Under the pieces are notes generated by a model. It was not told the DNA's origin and made no database searches. It worked only from the letters and a program-made list of their open reading frames with translations. A program made the position numbers and the translations under genes. A DNA stretch of 64,000 nucleotides, taken from NCBI RefSeq assembly GCF_019703515.2, contig NC_059368.1:31966289-32030288 (forward strand). The letters run 5' to 3'. Positions 34,688 through 45,754 of this stretch are shown here, one piece after another (positions within the stretch are counted from its first letter, which is position 1; the number at the start of each line of letters is the position of its first letter). Source of the DNA: Myxocyprinus asiaticus (Eukaryota; Chordata; Actinopteri; Cypriniformes; Catostomidae).

Positions 34688-34977
34688 AGGGATATTCTGG
34701 GTTCTATACAAGTTAATCTCAATCAACAGCATTTGTGGCATAATGCTGATTAGCACAAAACTTTATTTCAATTTTTACCTCCTTTTCTTACAATGGAAGT
34801 GAATGGGGTCAATCCATAAACATTAAAATGCTCATTGTTTCAAACGTTTAGCCTCAAGACGTAAACAACATGCATGTTAACATGATTTCAGTGTGATAAA
34901 ACTGCTTACAAACCTTTTCTGTATAAAGTTACAGCCAATTTTACAACTTCATTGCCATGATGATGTGACACTGTAAC

Positions 34978-35543
34978 CAGGGATTAAAAACTGTTTTGGA
35001 AAAACAAGCTCAAAATTAGGCACTTGCCTCACCCAAAATAAGCAAAAATGAAAGTAAAACAATTGGTCCTATGTGGGGGAATTTTCAGGACAGAAATCAT
35101 AAAAAGCATAGTATACAGTAGACTATGTAAAGTAATGTCTTTTCAATAAGTGTATACTTACTATTAAATATATCCCCAATTTAAAAACAAAAACAAAAAA
35201 TTAAATATTAATTTGGCCACCTAAAATCAATTAATAGCCTAAATCTCTCTCTCCTACATGCACACACACACTGCATGGGCATGTTTCAGCTGAATATCAC
35301 CTTCTGCGTGACAAGTTATTTTTATTTTTTTTAACATTTTAAATTGGCAGTGTCCTTCAGAATCGAAGTGCAGGCTTATAATCTACTAAAAAGAGAAAAG
35401 CCTAATTTTTTTTCAGGCAACAGGAAGTGCTTTTCACTCTGGAACAATTGAAGGGATTTTGTTCCCATTTTCGGTAACGTTTTTACAAAATTTGTTCATT
35501 TTCGTTTTCTGTTTTTCTTTCCTTGAATCATTTTTAGTCCCTG
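34978..35543. mobile_element. Non-autonomous hAT element in MITE A copy 2
   Basis: It starts CAGGGATTAAAAACTG and ends with the inverse TTTTTAGTCCCTG. The right flank CTGTAAAC (35544-35551) matches the left flank CTGTAAC (34971-34977) apart from one missing base, fitting an 8-bp target duplication. No coding sequence. Confidence 0.8.
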
Positions 35544-35711
35544 CTGTAAACTATAAAAAAAAAACTGTAATAACGATGATTTTAACAACTTTACAGCTCA
35601 AATAATACATGAGTTTTAACAGAAATGTAAATGTAAATTTAATGTAAATGCTTTTATAAAATTATAAGCTTCACATTTCTGTCTTTAAACCCTCCATAAA
35701 TTGTCCACATT

Positions 35712-36079
35712 TGTCACAGTTTGTCACCTTTCTGTTCATAAGGACTCTTATTTTGACATGGTTATTGTCGTCTGTTGTTAGTTTGCCCCATACTACAATT
35801 CCCATGTTGCACTGCCCTCATCACAGCCATCTGTTCCCCATCTTCCTTACCTGTTCCCTCATCAGTCATCTGTTTGTATATATACCCTCTATTTTCTCTC
35901 ACTTATTGTCAGTTCTTATGTTTCCTTGTATGTTCCTGTGATCATAGTTTCCTTGTGTATTCCTATTTTAGTTCTTTGTATTGCTCCATGTAATTTGTAT
36001 TACCTTCCTCATCATCTCCATTATAAAGGCCTGCATTTAGATCCATAGTCTCCCATCTCATCTCTACAATAACGTTACA
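35712..36079 (+). repeat. Left LTR of gag-only element copy 2
   Basis: 368 bp, TGTCACAG...CGTTACA. Good similarity to 37322-37706 plus 38958-38992. Confidence 0.88.
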
Positions 36080-36097
36080 GAAGAACTGACCTCACAA

Positions 36098-36448
36098 ATG
36101 GATCTAGCAGCTGTCCAAATTCTCCTCACCCAAGGGGACAGGCCATTGGAAGATCATGTCTGTGAGTTCCTGGAGCTGGCAAATGTGGTACATTATGATG
36201 ACTGCGCTCTGATTTCCTTCTTCAGAGCCGGTCTGAATGGAGTGTTAAAGACAGATGCCTCAAGCGGGTCCTCACTGACATTGTGTGAGTACGTGGATGT
36301 GGCTCTTAAACTATGTGGCTCACCTTCTACTGTAGGGAAAGAGGATGAGGACATTAATTCACCCCCCACAGAAAATGCTCCAGGTCTCTCATGGCCAATG
36401 AGCCAGCGTTGCAAACCTCATCCGTCCCAGAGTCAGCTCCAGCCCTAG
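36098..36448 (+). CDS. Gag-like protein, short (116 aa)
   Basis: It starts at ATG 36098, 18 bp after the LTR and just behind a leader like that of the minus-strand relative, and stops with TAG at 36446-36448. It shows the same capsid-like block: DRPLEDHVCEFLELANVV, ALISFFRAGLN and YVDVALKLCGSPSTVG. The relative at 10838-11617 continues past this point, so here the stop probably truncates a longer protein. A proline-rich continuation lies downstream in other frames. No catalytic domain. It is probably a decayed copy and is listed as CDS only because the block is open. Confidence 0.5.
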   Translation: MDLAAVQILLTQGDRPLEDHVCEFLELANVVHYDDCALISFFRAGLNGVLKTDASSGSSLTLCEYVDVALKLCGSPSTVGKEDEDINSPPTENAPGLSWPMSQRCKPHPSQSQLQP

Positions 36449-36449
36449 A

Positions 36450-37310
36450 AGAATTTTTTTTGGTGGGGGGGGGGGCCCAATATGGTTCCAGTGGTCTCTG
36501 AACCCCCATCAACGGAGACTACTTTCTCCCCCAACCTCCGTGGCCCTGGAGCCTTCCCTCTTTGAGCCCATTGGTTCGCCCTTCGAGCCTCCCACAGTTG
36601 TGCTTACGACCGTCTGGAAACGGAAGAGAAGGGCTCCTCCCCAGTGACTGCCAGTGCTTTCAACCACAGAGGTCAGTTCCCAGTCACTGCCAGCTCTCGT
36701 CGAGCCTCTCGCGGCTCTGCCTTCCATGGCTCTGCCCCTCGAGCCTCGCCTGGCTCCACCTGCCATCGTCGAGCCTCCCTCGGCTCCGCCCTCACCCCCA
36801 GAAACTCCACCTCCAGCGGTTCTGTCCGCTTTGCCTCCTGAGACTCCATCCTCTCCTGAAACTCCACCTCCTATGGCTCAGACTGCTCCGCCACTGTCTC
36901 CACCTCCTAAATCTCAAATCCCTGCTCCTGCTTCTCAGCCTCTGGAACTGCCTATGTCTCCGCCCCTTAAGTCTCCACCTCCTGCAACCAAATAGCCTCC
37001 TGTCCCTGCTCTGTGGCTGCCTCCCAGGCATCCTGTCCCTGCTCCGTGGCCATCTCCCAGGCGTCCTGTCCCTGCTCTATGGCCACCTCCCAGGCGTCCT
37101 GTCCCTGCTCAGTGGATGCCTCCCAGGTCTCTTGACCCAGTCCCTGCCCTGTGGTCACCTTCCTTGCCTTCTGATCGTCTGCAGACTCCTCCCTGGCCAC
37201 CTGATCATCTACCAATTCCTTCTTGGCCTCATAGTCATCCCATGGATCCTTCCTCATCTGCTTCATCCTGCCCTCATCCGTCTTTGGGCTCCAGGAGTCA
37301 CCCTTTGGGG
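36450..37310 (+). pseudogene. Proline/serine-rich continuation of the gag-like frame
   Basis: Low-complexity sequence rich in CCT and CTC codons, read in more than one frame (for example SPETPPPMAQTAPPLSPPPK near 36855-36915). G-runs at 36462-36474 are likely frameshift points. 36-bp tandem units at 36994-37130 encode PVPAL.. type repeats. The function is not known. Confidence 0.5.
36994..37130. repeat. 36-bp minisatellite
   Basis: About four units with CATCCTGTCCCTGCTC, each with small changes. The length is a multiple of three, as in the 27-bp repeats of the related element. Confidence 0.85.
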
Positions 37311-37495
37311 GGGGGGGGGTCTGTCACAGTTTGTCACCTTTCTGTTCATAAGGACTCTTGACATGGTTATTGTCTTCTGTTGTTAGTTTGCCCCATATTA
37401 TTCCCATGTTGCACTGCCCTCATCACAGCCATCTGTTCCCCATCTTCCTCACTTGTTCCCTCATCAATCATGTGTGTGCGCGTGCGTGCGTGCGT

Positions 37496-37496
37496 G

Positions 37497-37556
<60 letters not shown>
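37496..37556. repeat. (TG)n microsatellite
   Basis: About 25 TG units within the right LTR, preceded by (TGCG) units. Confidence 0.95.
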
Positions 37557-37706
37557 CTCTAGTTTTTCTCACTTATTGCCAGTTCTTATGTTTCCTTGTA
37601 TGTTGCTGTGGTCATAGTTTCCTTGTGTATTCCTATTTTTGTTCTTTGTATTGCTCCATGTAATTTGTATCATCTTCCTCATCTCCATTAAAAAGGCCTG
37701 CATTTA

Positions 37707-38957
37707 GGGGCCATTTACACGACAACGTTTTCAATTAAAAATGGAAAACTTTTTATGCGTTTTGGCTCTTCGTTTACATGACAACGGCGTTTTGGGGCCT
37801 GAAAATGCAAACTTTTGAAAATGGGTTTCAAAGTGCAAGTTTTTAAAAATGATGCTGTTATCGTCTCTGTGTTAACATACAAAAACACGAATCTGTGAAA
37901 ACGATAACGTCATGCGCACGCGTATTACGTGTTATAAAGAATGATGGATTGATAGGCATCAATTTGAGATGTATAATTATCAATATGAATACTGGTGTCT
38001 CTGCAAATAACAATAATCAACATTTTATTCATTTGGAGTGTTTTGTGTGGAGTGTGAACATTGTACAGTAGGCAGAACCTGCAATTTGAAAATCTTGAAA
38101 TTAATGTATGGATTCAGATGGGAAAAATGTATTTGTATTTTAAATGTTATTTATTTGCTTTATTTTGTTTGATGTACCTTTACCCTGCAATTCATTCGCC
38201 CACCGCTTATGTATATAGCCTATAGACAGAGATGTGATGCCATGGACAGTATTCAATGATATGCCTAGAATATGAAAACATGAGGCAGTGAAAATGCATG
38301 TTAGATCCAGTGTACACAAGACCTCTCTCTCTGTCAGATGTCCATATATCAGAGTTCTGTCTGATATCCAAAACCAGTCAACATCAACAGCTTATTATGT
38401 TAACTCACTCTCCTACCAGCCCAAGAGTCAGCAGGGGGAATATAGAAGAAGGCAGGAGACGAAGTGATGGTAAAAATGAATAATCTTCATCAATAATAAA
38501 AGAGTTTATTGAATAATCTTGAGAGTTCAGCCTATAGGCATGCGCGCGAGTACTTCAAAACAATGCGCGAGACATTCAAAACTACAATGGCGGACTACAG
38601 GACTGTGTTTGTGCTGCTCAAGATTTTGAGTTTATTGACGCTTCTCCAGCAAAGTAATTGTAGTAATAAAGCAACCTCATCGTCCGTCCAGACAAAATTG
38701 TTCGATGATTTCGCCATCTTCATTGTTTGTATTCACCGCTCTGTGAAAGAATGCTTATGTGCGCAGGCGCATAATGTTTCTTTACATTGCCAACTACTGG
38801 CCTGGCATGCATAACACAGCGTTTTTTAGTCATTTTCACGGATCCATGTGAATGGGGATCGTTTTGACAATGTTGTCATCTGAACGTGAAACTTTTCAAA
38901 AAGGCAAAGGAAAAACTTTTCAGTTTTTAGTACATCGTTGTCATGTAAATGTACCCC
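37707..38957. mobile_element. Non-autonomous DNA transposon inside an LTR
   Basis: The left end is GGGGCCATTTACACGACAACG. The reverse complement of the right end is GGGGTACATTTACATGACAACG. Comparison with the uninterrupted left LTR (CATTTAGATCC) shows TA (or TAG) duplicated at the ends. An open frame at 38509-38814 has no motif I know. TA with GGGG ends could be PIF/Harbinger-like or mariner-like; I leave it open. Confidence 0.75.
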
Positions 38958-39158
38958 TAGATCCATAGTCTCATCTCGACAATAACATTACAACATTCAC
39001 TTCCATTGTAAGTGCCTCACTGTAACCTCGATTTTTGCTTTTCTTTTTTCTTTTTTTCTTTTTAAAGGAGGGACGAGTCAATGTTTATGGTAACCAACTT
39101 ATGCGACAAATGCTGTCGATTGAGCTTAACTTGTATTGAACCCGGAATATTCTTTTAA

Positions 39159-40122
39159 GGCAGTGTAAGCAACATATTATAGACTATTTATTATGTCTAT
39201 TGATACTGAATAATAAAAATATATCTACTTATAAATGAAAACATTGTTCTGTCAAAGACAAGTGAATGATGTAACAATCTCATGAGTCAATCTCACATGT
39301 TGTTATATTAGTTCAGTAATCGATTTCTTCACTCTTGCCCAAAGGGCTTTTAGACATGCTACAACAATACCAGGATTAATATATTCAAACTTTGAAATTT
39401 GGTTTAACTTCAACACATTTCACCTATAAATAGGAACAAACAAAAGTTTTGAAATCTGGTACAGAAATGCGATAGGGGAGGATTTTGTTACTGGATGTTT
39501 TGTGAGTGAAAGTTGTTTATCATTCAACACTTGAGCGGACATGACTTCATCTGTTTAAGAAAAATATTTCCCTCCTGTTTTTTTTTTTCTTCTCTTTTTG
39601 TTAATGTTCACTCTGGCCAAGACCGAATGTCAGTGAAGTCCCCAGAGGGTTATCTATGATATCATCTACAAAGGGCTCTGATATTTTCGAGTTACTTAAA
39701 TGACTGTGCCGCTGGGGGAGATGCCACAAGGTTAGCGTACAATCTTTCATGCACACATGTGCAGGGAAATGGGGGGGGGGGGGGGCTGTTAATTACCAAA
39801 CACAAACATTTACCAGACTTCAACACCTTTAAAAGTTTACAGGAAACCATTGAATATGGCACAAACTGCAGATTTATATATTAAATTGACAATAGGTTTT
39901 CATTTAACAGAGAGATGGAAACTGGGAAGGACAAACAACAGTATCCCTAATCTTTTGAGTCAGATGTGAAGTCCCACCAATAAAATGTCAAAATAAATTT
40001 TCTCAACAATGGTTATGTTTTCTTGTGCCTTACTGCTGCTATTACTCATTTTGTTGCACTATCAATAAAAGTCGTTTGAAGTGCAAGTGCAATTGCAAGC
40101 TATTTATAGCAGTGCTAAGAAT
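39159..40122. other. Unassigned non-coding sequence
   Basis: It contains a G-run at 39770-39784. No gene seen. Confidence 0.4.
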
Positions 40123-40126
40123 TTAA

Positions 40127-40707
40127 AGGAATATTCCGGGTGCAATACAAGTTAAGCACAATTGACACCATTTGTGGCACAATGTTGATTACCACAAAAA
40201 TGAATTCCCACTTGTCCCTCTTATTTATAAAAAAATTTAAAAAGTGGGTTACAGTGAGGCACTTACAATGAAAGTGAATGGGGCCAATACGCAAACGTTA
40301 AAATACTCACTGTTTCTAAAGTATAGCCACAAGATATAAACAATATGTGTGTTAACATGATTTCAGTGTGATAAAATGGCTTACTACTTTTTCTGTGTTA
40401 AGTTATCCAGTTTTAACACAGTAAACCCTAAAACCCTAAAATGACTGTAAAATGATTTAAACAATGTTGCAGTTCAAATAATACACAAGTTAAACAGAAA
40501 ACTTAAAGTGCTTTTAAAAAATAAGTTTCACATTTCTGCCTTTAAACCCTCCAATAATTGGCCCCATTCACTTCCAAGTGCCTCTCTGTAAACCAGATTT
40601 TTGCTTCTTTTTAAAGAAAAGGAGGGACGAGTTGAAAAAAAAAAAATGTTTGTGGTAATCAAAATTATGTGACTGAACTTAAGTTGTATTGAACCCGGAA
40701 TATTCCT
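40127..40707. mobile_element. MITE family A copy 3 (uninterrupted reference copy)
   Basis: 581 bp. The ends are AGGAATATTCCGGGTGCAA and TTGAACCCGGAATATTCCT. TTAA lies on both sides (40123-40126 and 40708-40711). Its order of blocks serves as the reference for the three interrupted copies. Non-coding. Confidence 0.88.
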
Positions 40708-40711
40708 TTAA

Positions 40712-41461
40712 AGGATGAGTTCACCCAAAAAATTCTGTTATAATTTACTCACCGTCATGTCTTTGGAAACCCTTTGACTTTTTTCTTTTGCGGAACACAA
40801 CAGATGTTTTCACGAATAACACGGTCTGTCTTTTTCAATACAATGGCAGTTGATAGTGCCTGTTCTTTAAAGTTTAAAAAAGTATCATTAAAAGTAGTCC
40901 ATGCAACTCGTGCATCATATTCTAAGTCAGAAGGCATACACTCATGGTTTTGGTGAAAAAAATGTTCAATGAAAAAATATTGACATCCATTCATTACGCG
41001 TTCATGAGTGCATGAGAAAAGTTTGTTCACATTGACGTGTTCATGTGAGAATGTGCAGTGTTTGTAATGCTACACAGCACAAATTCTCAAATGAACAGGC
41101 GAGCTGCTGTTGACAAGCTTGTCTCATAGCACTCATGAACACTACTTTTTAATTAATTTACTGTAACTGAAAATGTACTTACATTTCTCGTTGTTCTCAC
41201 CTTTAGAAGACTTAGAATATGATGTACAAGTCACATGGACCACTTTTGTAATAATTATAAAAGCTTTATTCTGATAGTCTCTCACTTTAAATCTTAAGAG
41301 AGTAACTTTTTAGTAAGGTACTGTCCACTGCCATTGTATTCACAGATCAGAGTATTCAATAAAATAACTCCTTTTGTGTTCTGCATAAGAAAGAAAGTCA
41401 TGCGGGTTTGGAACTATATTAGGGTGAGTAAATTATGACACAATTTTCAGTTTTGGACTTT
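40712..41461. mobile_element. MITE family B copy 2
   Basis: The left end AGGATGAGTTCACCCAAAAAA matches copy 1. The right part has GGGTGAGTAAATTATGACA, but the last bases have decayed. It begins immediately after the TTAA that ends MITE A copy 3. Confidence 0.7.
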
Positions 41462-41789
41462 TGGTTACACTTTACAATAAGGTTTCATTTGTTAACATTA
41501 GTTAATGCATTAACTATCATTACCAAACAATTAACAATATAGTTTTTACAGCATTTATTAATCTTTGTTAATGTTAGTTAATTAAAAAAAACAAGTGTTC
41601 ATAGTTAGTTCATGTTAGTTCATAGTGCATTTACTAATGTTAACAAATACAACTTTTGATTCTAACAATTTATTATTAAATGTTGAAATTAACATTAACA
41701 AAGATTATTAAATGCTGTAAATGTTATTGTTCATAGTTAGTTCATGTTAACTAATGTTAGCAAATGGAACCTTATTGTAAAGTGTTTCT
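41462..41789. mobile_element. Palindromic MITE, third in the row
   Basis: The left arm TGGTTACACTTTACAATAAGG and the right arm CCTTATTGTAAAGTGTTTC are inverted copies. The interior repeats TTAACATTAGTTAA-type motifs in both directions, so most of the element could fold on itself. No TSD was fixed. Confidence 0.7.
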
Positions 41790-41971
41790 TTAATGATTGC
41801 AATTTTTTATGGTATGAAAAAAAAACACATCTTACATATCACCTATTCAAATACTGTATAACCTGTAACTTATAAAATGTGCATACCTTTTCCAATTCTG
41901 AGATTTAGCCAGAGGAAAAATTTATTACTCAGAGTTTGCTCTATCAAAGCTTAGAAAATATAATGGAGTTA

Positions 41972-43528
41972 CAGTAGTGGCCAAAAATATTGGCACCCTT
42001 GGTCAATATGCGCAAAGAAGGTCTGTGAAAAAAAAAAATCTATATTGTTTAGCCTTTCGATCTTTCATTCAAAAGATACACAAAAATCCAACCTTTAATT
42101 AAAGTAAAACAATTGAAACAGGGGAAATAGCTCATTATTATATACATATTTTTCTCCAAAACGCTTTGGCCATAATTATTGGCACCCAATACATTTTGCA
42201 ACCTCCCTTTGCCAAGATAACAGCTCTGAGTCTTCTCTTATAATGCCTAATGAGGTTGTAGAACACCTGGCAAGGGATCTGAGACCATTCATCCATACAG
42301 AATTTCTACATTCTATGTTGGTGGACTCTACTCTTCAGTTCACCCCAAAAATTTTCTATGGGGTTCAGGTCAGGGGACTGGGATGGCCATGGCAGAACCT
42401 TGATTTTGTGGTCAGTGAACCATTTTTGTGTTGATTTTGATGTTTGTTTTGGATCATTGTCCTGCTGGAAGATCCAACCAGGGCCCATTGTAAGCTTTCT
42501 GGCAGAGGCAGTCAGGTTTTGATTTCATGACATGTATCTGAACAAGATGTCCAGGATCTCTGGCAGAAAAACAGCCCCACAACATTAAAGATCTACCACC
42601 ATATTTAAAAGTGGGCATTGGGTAATTCGTCTCTGTGTACACCAAACCCATTTCTGGTGTTTGCTGCCAAAAAGCTCTTTTTTTTGTTTCATCTGACCAA
42701 AATACCTGGTCGCATTTGAAGTTCCAGTAGTGTCTGGCAAACTGAAGATGCTTGAGTTTATTGTTGGATGAGAGCAGAGGCTTTTTTTCTTGAAACCCTC
42801 CCAAACAACTTGTGGTGATGTAGGTGATGTCTGATTTGTTTTATTTTTTTATTTTTTTTTTGTTTTTTTTTTGACTTTCTGACCCCAAGACCCAACTAAT
42901 TTCTGCAATTCTCCAGCTGTGATCCTTGGAGATTCTTTGGCCACTTGAACCATCCTCCTCACTGTGTGTGGATACAATATAGGCACATGTCCTTTTCCAG
43001 GCCAATTCTTAACATCTCCAGTTAACTGGAACTTGTTAATTATTGCCCTGATGGTGGAAATGGGCATTTTCAATGCTTTGGCTATTTTCTTATAGCCACT
43101 TCCCATTTTGTGAAGCTCAACAACCTTTTGTCACACATTAAAACTATATTCTTTAGTTTAACCCTCTGTGATTGATGATTAAGGGAATTTGAACTGTGTG
43201 TTACCTCATATTTATACCTCTGTGAAACAGGAAGTCATGGCTGAACAATTTCATGTTTCTGGTCACCCAGGTGTACTAAATAGTTTAGATATATTTTACT
43301 CATAAGGATTTCTAGGGGTGCCAATAATTGTGGCAAACGTGTTATGGAGAAAAATATTTATTTAATAATGAGCTATTTCCCCTCTTTCAATTGTTTTACT
43401 TCAATTAAAGGTTCGATTTTTGTAAATTTTCTGAATGAAAGATCAAAAGGATAAACAATAAATAAATCTTTTTCACAGCCTTCTTTGATCATATTTACCA
43501 AGGGTGCCAATATTTTTGGCCACTACTA
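41972..43528 (-). mobile_element. Tc1-like transposon, family 1 copy 2
   Basis: Ends CAGTAGTGGCCAAAAATATT and AATATTTTTGGCCACTACT, with TA on both sides (41970-41971 and 43529-43530). Reverse orientation to the copy at 24095-25682. The arms carry the same inner and outer repeats (GGCCATAATTATTGGCACCC). Confidence 0.92.
42306..43106 (-). pseudogene. Tc1-like transposase, broken (copy 2)
   Basis: Minus strand from about 43106. Helix-turn-helix part GSGYKKIAKALKMPISTIRA, then ITAGELQKLVGSWGQ up to an A-rich frameshift zone (42840-42875). The core is in two pieces: DQVFWSDETKKRAFW with GRSLMLWGCFSARDPGHLV (42804-42540), and [18 protein letters not shown] with [17 protein letters not shown] (42488-42306). 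It is complementary in its damage to the first copy: here the middle core stays open longer. Confidence 0.85.
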
Positions 43529-43530
43529 TA

Positions 43531-44129
43531 TGTTTAATTTAAGTCTCAACTTTGCCTCAGATGCTTCTCCTTAAATTCCCTAGGAGAAATAAGTATCGAA
43601 ACATTCTATAAACTATAAAAACAGTAGCCTAATAGAATCAAAAGAAATTGTTAAGGTTGGTTTGTACAAAAACACACAACTTTTACGCCCATAGAGAAAA
43701 ATAAATGAACCAATGAGTGATGTTATTATGATATTTCCTACATTTAACCCCTAACTAAAACATAAACTTAAGCATACAGCCTAACCCTCTACCTAAACCC
43801 TAAACCTATCCATGACGAAAATAACTTGTGTGCACCATGGAAGAAAGACAACATCTGGGTTTGGAATGAGATGAGGGAAGTTTGTTAAGCTGGCTGTACA
43901 CTAGCAGACTCAGACAACTCAAATTGGTAGGGGGTGTCACACTTGATGACTGGTTTTGCTAATCTTGCCCTCCTAGTCAGTGAACCTGTCACATTTACCG
44001 ATTAAAAGCAGAGAGAAGGTGTCACACTTAACGTCTGCCTTTGACTTTGTTCTGTGCCTTATCACTGCAGCAGTAGTATGAATATTAATTACAACATAAT
44101 CGTTATTGTATATTTAAATGGTTCCTTAC
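43531..44129. other. Unassigned non-coding sequence
   Basis: It contains ACCCCTAAC / CCTAAACCC stretches near 43745-43805 that resemble (but do not align well with) the (CA)n-associated repeats. If the MADF exon is real, part of this would be intron. Confidence 0.35.
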
Positions 44130-44310
44130 CATGTACATTGAGTTCGGCAGCAATCTCCGGCCATTTTTTTTCTTTTAATGGTCTGTCATGATATGACATA
44201 TGAGATATGTCATACAAACATACGTGCTGACTATAAACTTCTCCTCCAAATGCACCGTCCACGAGCGCTTTCCAGTTACCAGATTTGTTCGCATACGTTT
44301 TCTTTCTCAA
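44130..44310 (-). CDS. Possible MADF-domain exon, partial
   Basis: On the minus strand, ATG 44310 opens MRKKTYANKSGNWKALVDGA, then VCLYDISHMSYHDRPLKEKKW and PEIAAELNVH. The pattern LYD...Y.DR..K...W.EIA..L is that of MADF (Myb/SANT-like) DNA-binding domains, found in host regulators and in the companion protein of PIF/Harbinger transposons. Right after VH comes GTAAGG (44129-44124), a good splice donor, so this may be a first exon. The expected next helix (CKRRWKNLRD type) was not found nearby. It may be a host gene piece, a transposon gene piece or chance. Confidence 0.4.
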
Positions 44311-45159
44311 AATAAAGTGTTGGAAAGGAGGCTAGCTAAAATGTGATGCCTGTATTATATCGATTTGAAATTCTGTTTGTTGATTGGTTGGTCTCAATGG
44401 AATACATTAACTTTTTTCAAGCCAAGTCGATATCTTCCGGTTTCACTGTATAAGGCAGTGCCAAGTCATCTGTTCCCAGTTAGCATCGCTTCCAGAGAAA
44501 ATCTGCATACAAACTTTCTCACAAAGATATTATATCTCAGTCACACCTAACTGAGCGAGAACTGCATTGTTGTTTTTTGCACATTTGTTTCCTCTCCCCT
44601 CTTCCCTCCTCCTTCCTCCAGCTCAGAATCACATCAAACTCATCTCAATTCGGTATGTACAAAAGTACCTCATCCTCTGTATGCAAAGATTGTAACTACA
44701 GTACATGTTTAGTATCATTTAAAAGGTCTCAGTACAACTGGTACTAAAGTCTCAATCTTACAGCAGTAGACTTGGTCATAAAATGATTTGGTATTTATAG
44801 AAGATATGTCTCTGCTCTGCAGGTGTGTCTTCCAGGGGTCCTCAATGTAAATTACTTTCAGGGTGTTACCTCCTGAGTCATTGAACTCAATTCAGTTCCA
44901 AATTCCCATTGTCTACCATTGGCCGATGATGTTTATTCTGTCTGGATTCTTAAGGGAAACTCACAAGAGGCCAAGGGGGATTCTGTAGCCAGATGGAACC
45001 CCATGGTGTTGTGTGTTATAAATACTTAACACCATGTTTTATTATAAAAGTCAGGTATGCATCTCTTGTTCTTAAGATACATCTTTGATAGTGACTAGAT
45101 GTTTTGTTTTGATTATTTCTGCATTGATTAATTATATCATTGGTATGATACATATTTAC
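44311..45159. other. Unassigned non-coding sequence
   Basis: It includes a pyrimidine-rich tract near 44586-44625. No gene seen. Confidence 0.35.
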
Positions 45160-45665
45160 CTGACTAATAAATTGTTAATTTTGATTATTCAGGATTCTCC
45201 AACACTCTTTATTACCAGTAAATTAATCAATACAATGTTACCGCAAGTGTTAAGATAAGATTATTACTGCGGGCCATGAATGTGAACAAATCCTCTGGTA
45301 CCATCAGTCACTGACTTATAACTCACTTAAGCAAGTTGTATGTTAATGACTAAACAGGACTGTCATTTGATTATGAGCCAGCCTGATTTAACGATACTAG
45401 TAAACCCTGCAACTGCTGACTTGAGATCGGACTGACAATGACTGTGGGAACTACATATTATCTGGCCGGCGTTAGACCCTAAGCAACATCGACAACTAAT
45501 AATGAGAATATAGACCAACCAAGTAATCAAAAATACCAAATTATGATTATATGATGATCAGAAATAGATTGGAATCTTAGTCTAAATTTGAGATCTATTA
45601 ATTGGAGTCATTAAATTATTAAAGGAGTCAGATTCAGTCTTAACAGAATCAGATCTATGCAGTAT
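45160..45665. repeat. Unclassified dispersed repeat, copy 2
   Basis: The counterpart of 33890-34420, in the same orientation: AGCAAGTTGTATG, GATTATGAGCC, ACTAGTAAACCCTGCAACT, TGGCCGGCG, GATGATCAGAAAT and AGGAGTCAGATT in the same order. Confidence 0.6.
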
Positions 45666-45754
45666 GAGTAAGTGAAATCTGTGCGGTATGAGTACACCTC
45701 ACTCCCCTGGCCTCAAGAGGCGCACTAGCTACTGATGCTAGAGGCTGTAGTCTT

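Larger units (their letters stand above)
35712..38992 (+). mobile_element. Gag-only LTR retrotransposon, copy 2
   Basis: The left LTR is 35712-36079 and the right LTR 37322-38992 (enlarged by a nested DNA transposon). Both begin TGTCACAG and end with RTTACA. The 5-bp duplications ACATT (35707-35711 and 38993-38997) match exactly. Between the LTRs are a short gag frame, a proline/serine-rich repeat region and a G-run tract next to the right LTR. No pol is present. It interrupts MITE A copy 2. Its gag and leader resemble those of 10204-12664, but the LTRs differ. Confidence 0.88.
37322..38992 (+). repeat. Right LTR of gag-only element copy 2, interrupted
   Basis: It matches the left LTR in 37322-37706 and 38958-38992. 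It holds a (TG)n expansion at about 37470-37556 absent from the left LTR, and a nested DNA transposon. Confidence 0.85.
34688..39154. mobile_element. MITE family A copy 2, split by two insertions
   Basis: The left end AGGGATATTCTGGGTTC and right end GAACCCGGAATATTCT are inverted copies. The inner order matches 40127-40707 once two insertions are removed: a hAT element (34978-35543) and a gag-only LTR element (35712-38992). TTAA follows at 39155-39158; the left flank has decayed. Confidence 0.85.

Noticed and set aside
38509..38814. 101-codon gene inside the nested DNA transposon
   Set aside because: No transposase motif. The element is short and the frame probably reflects the GC-richer interior.
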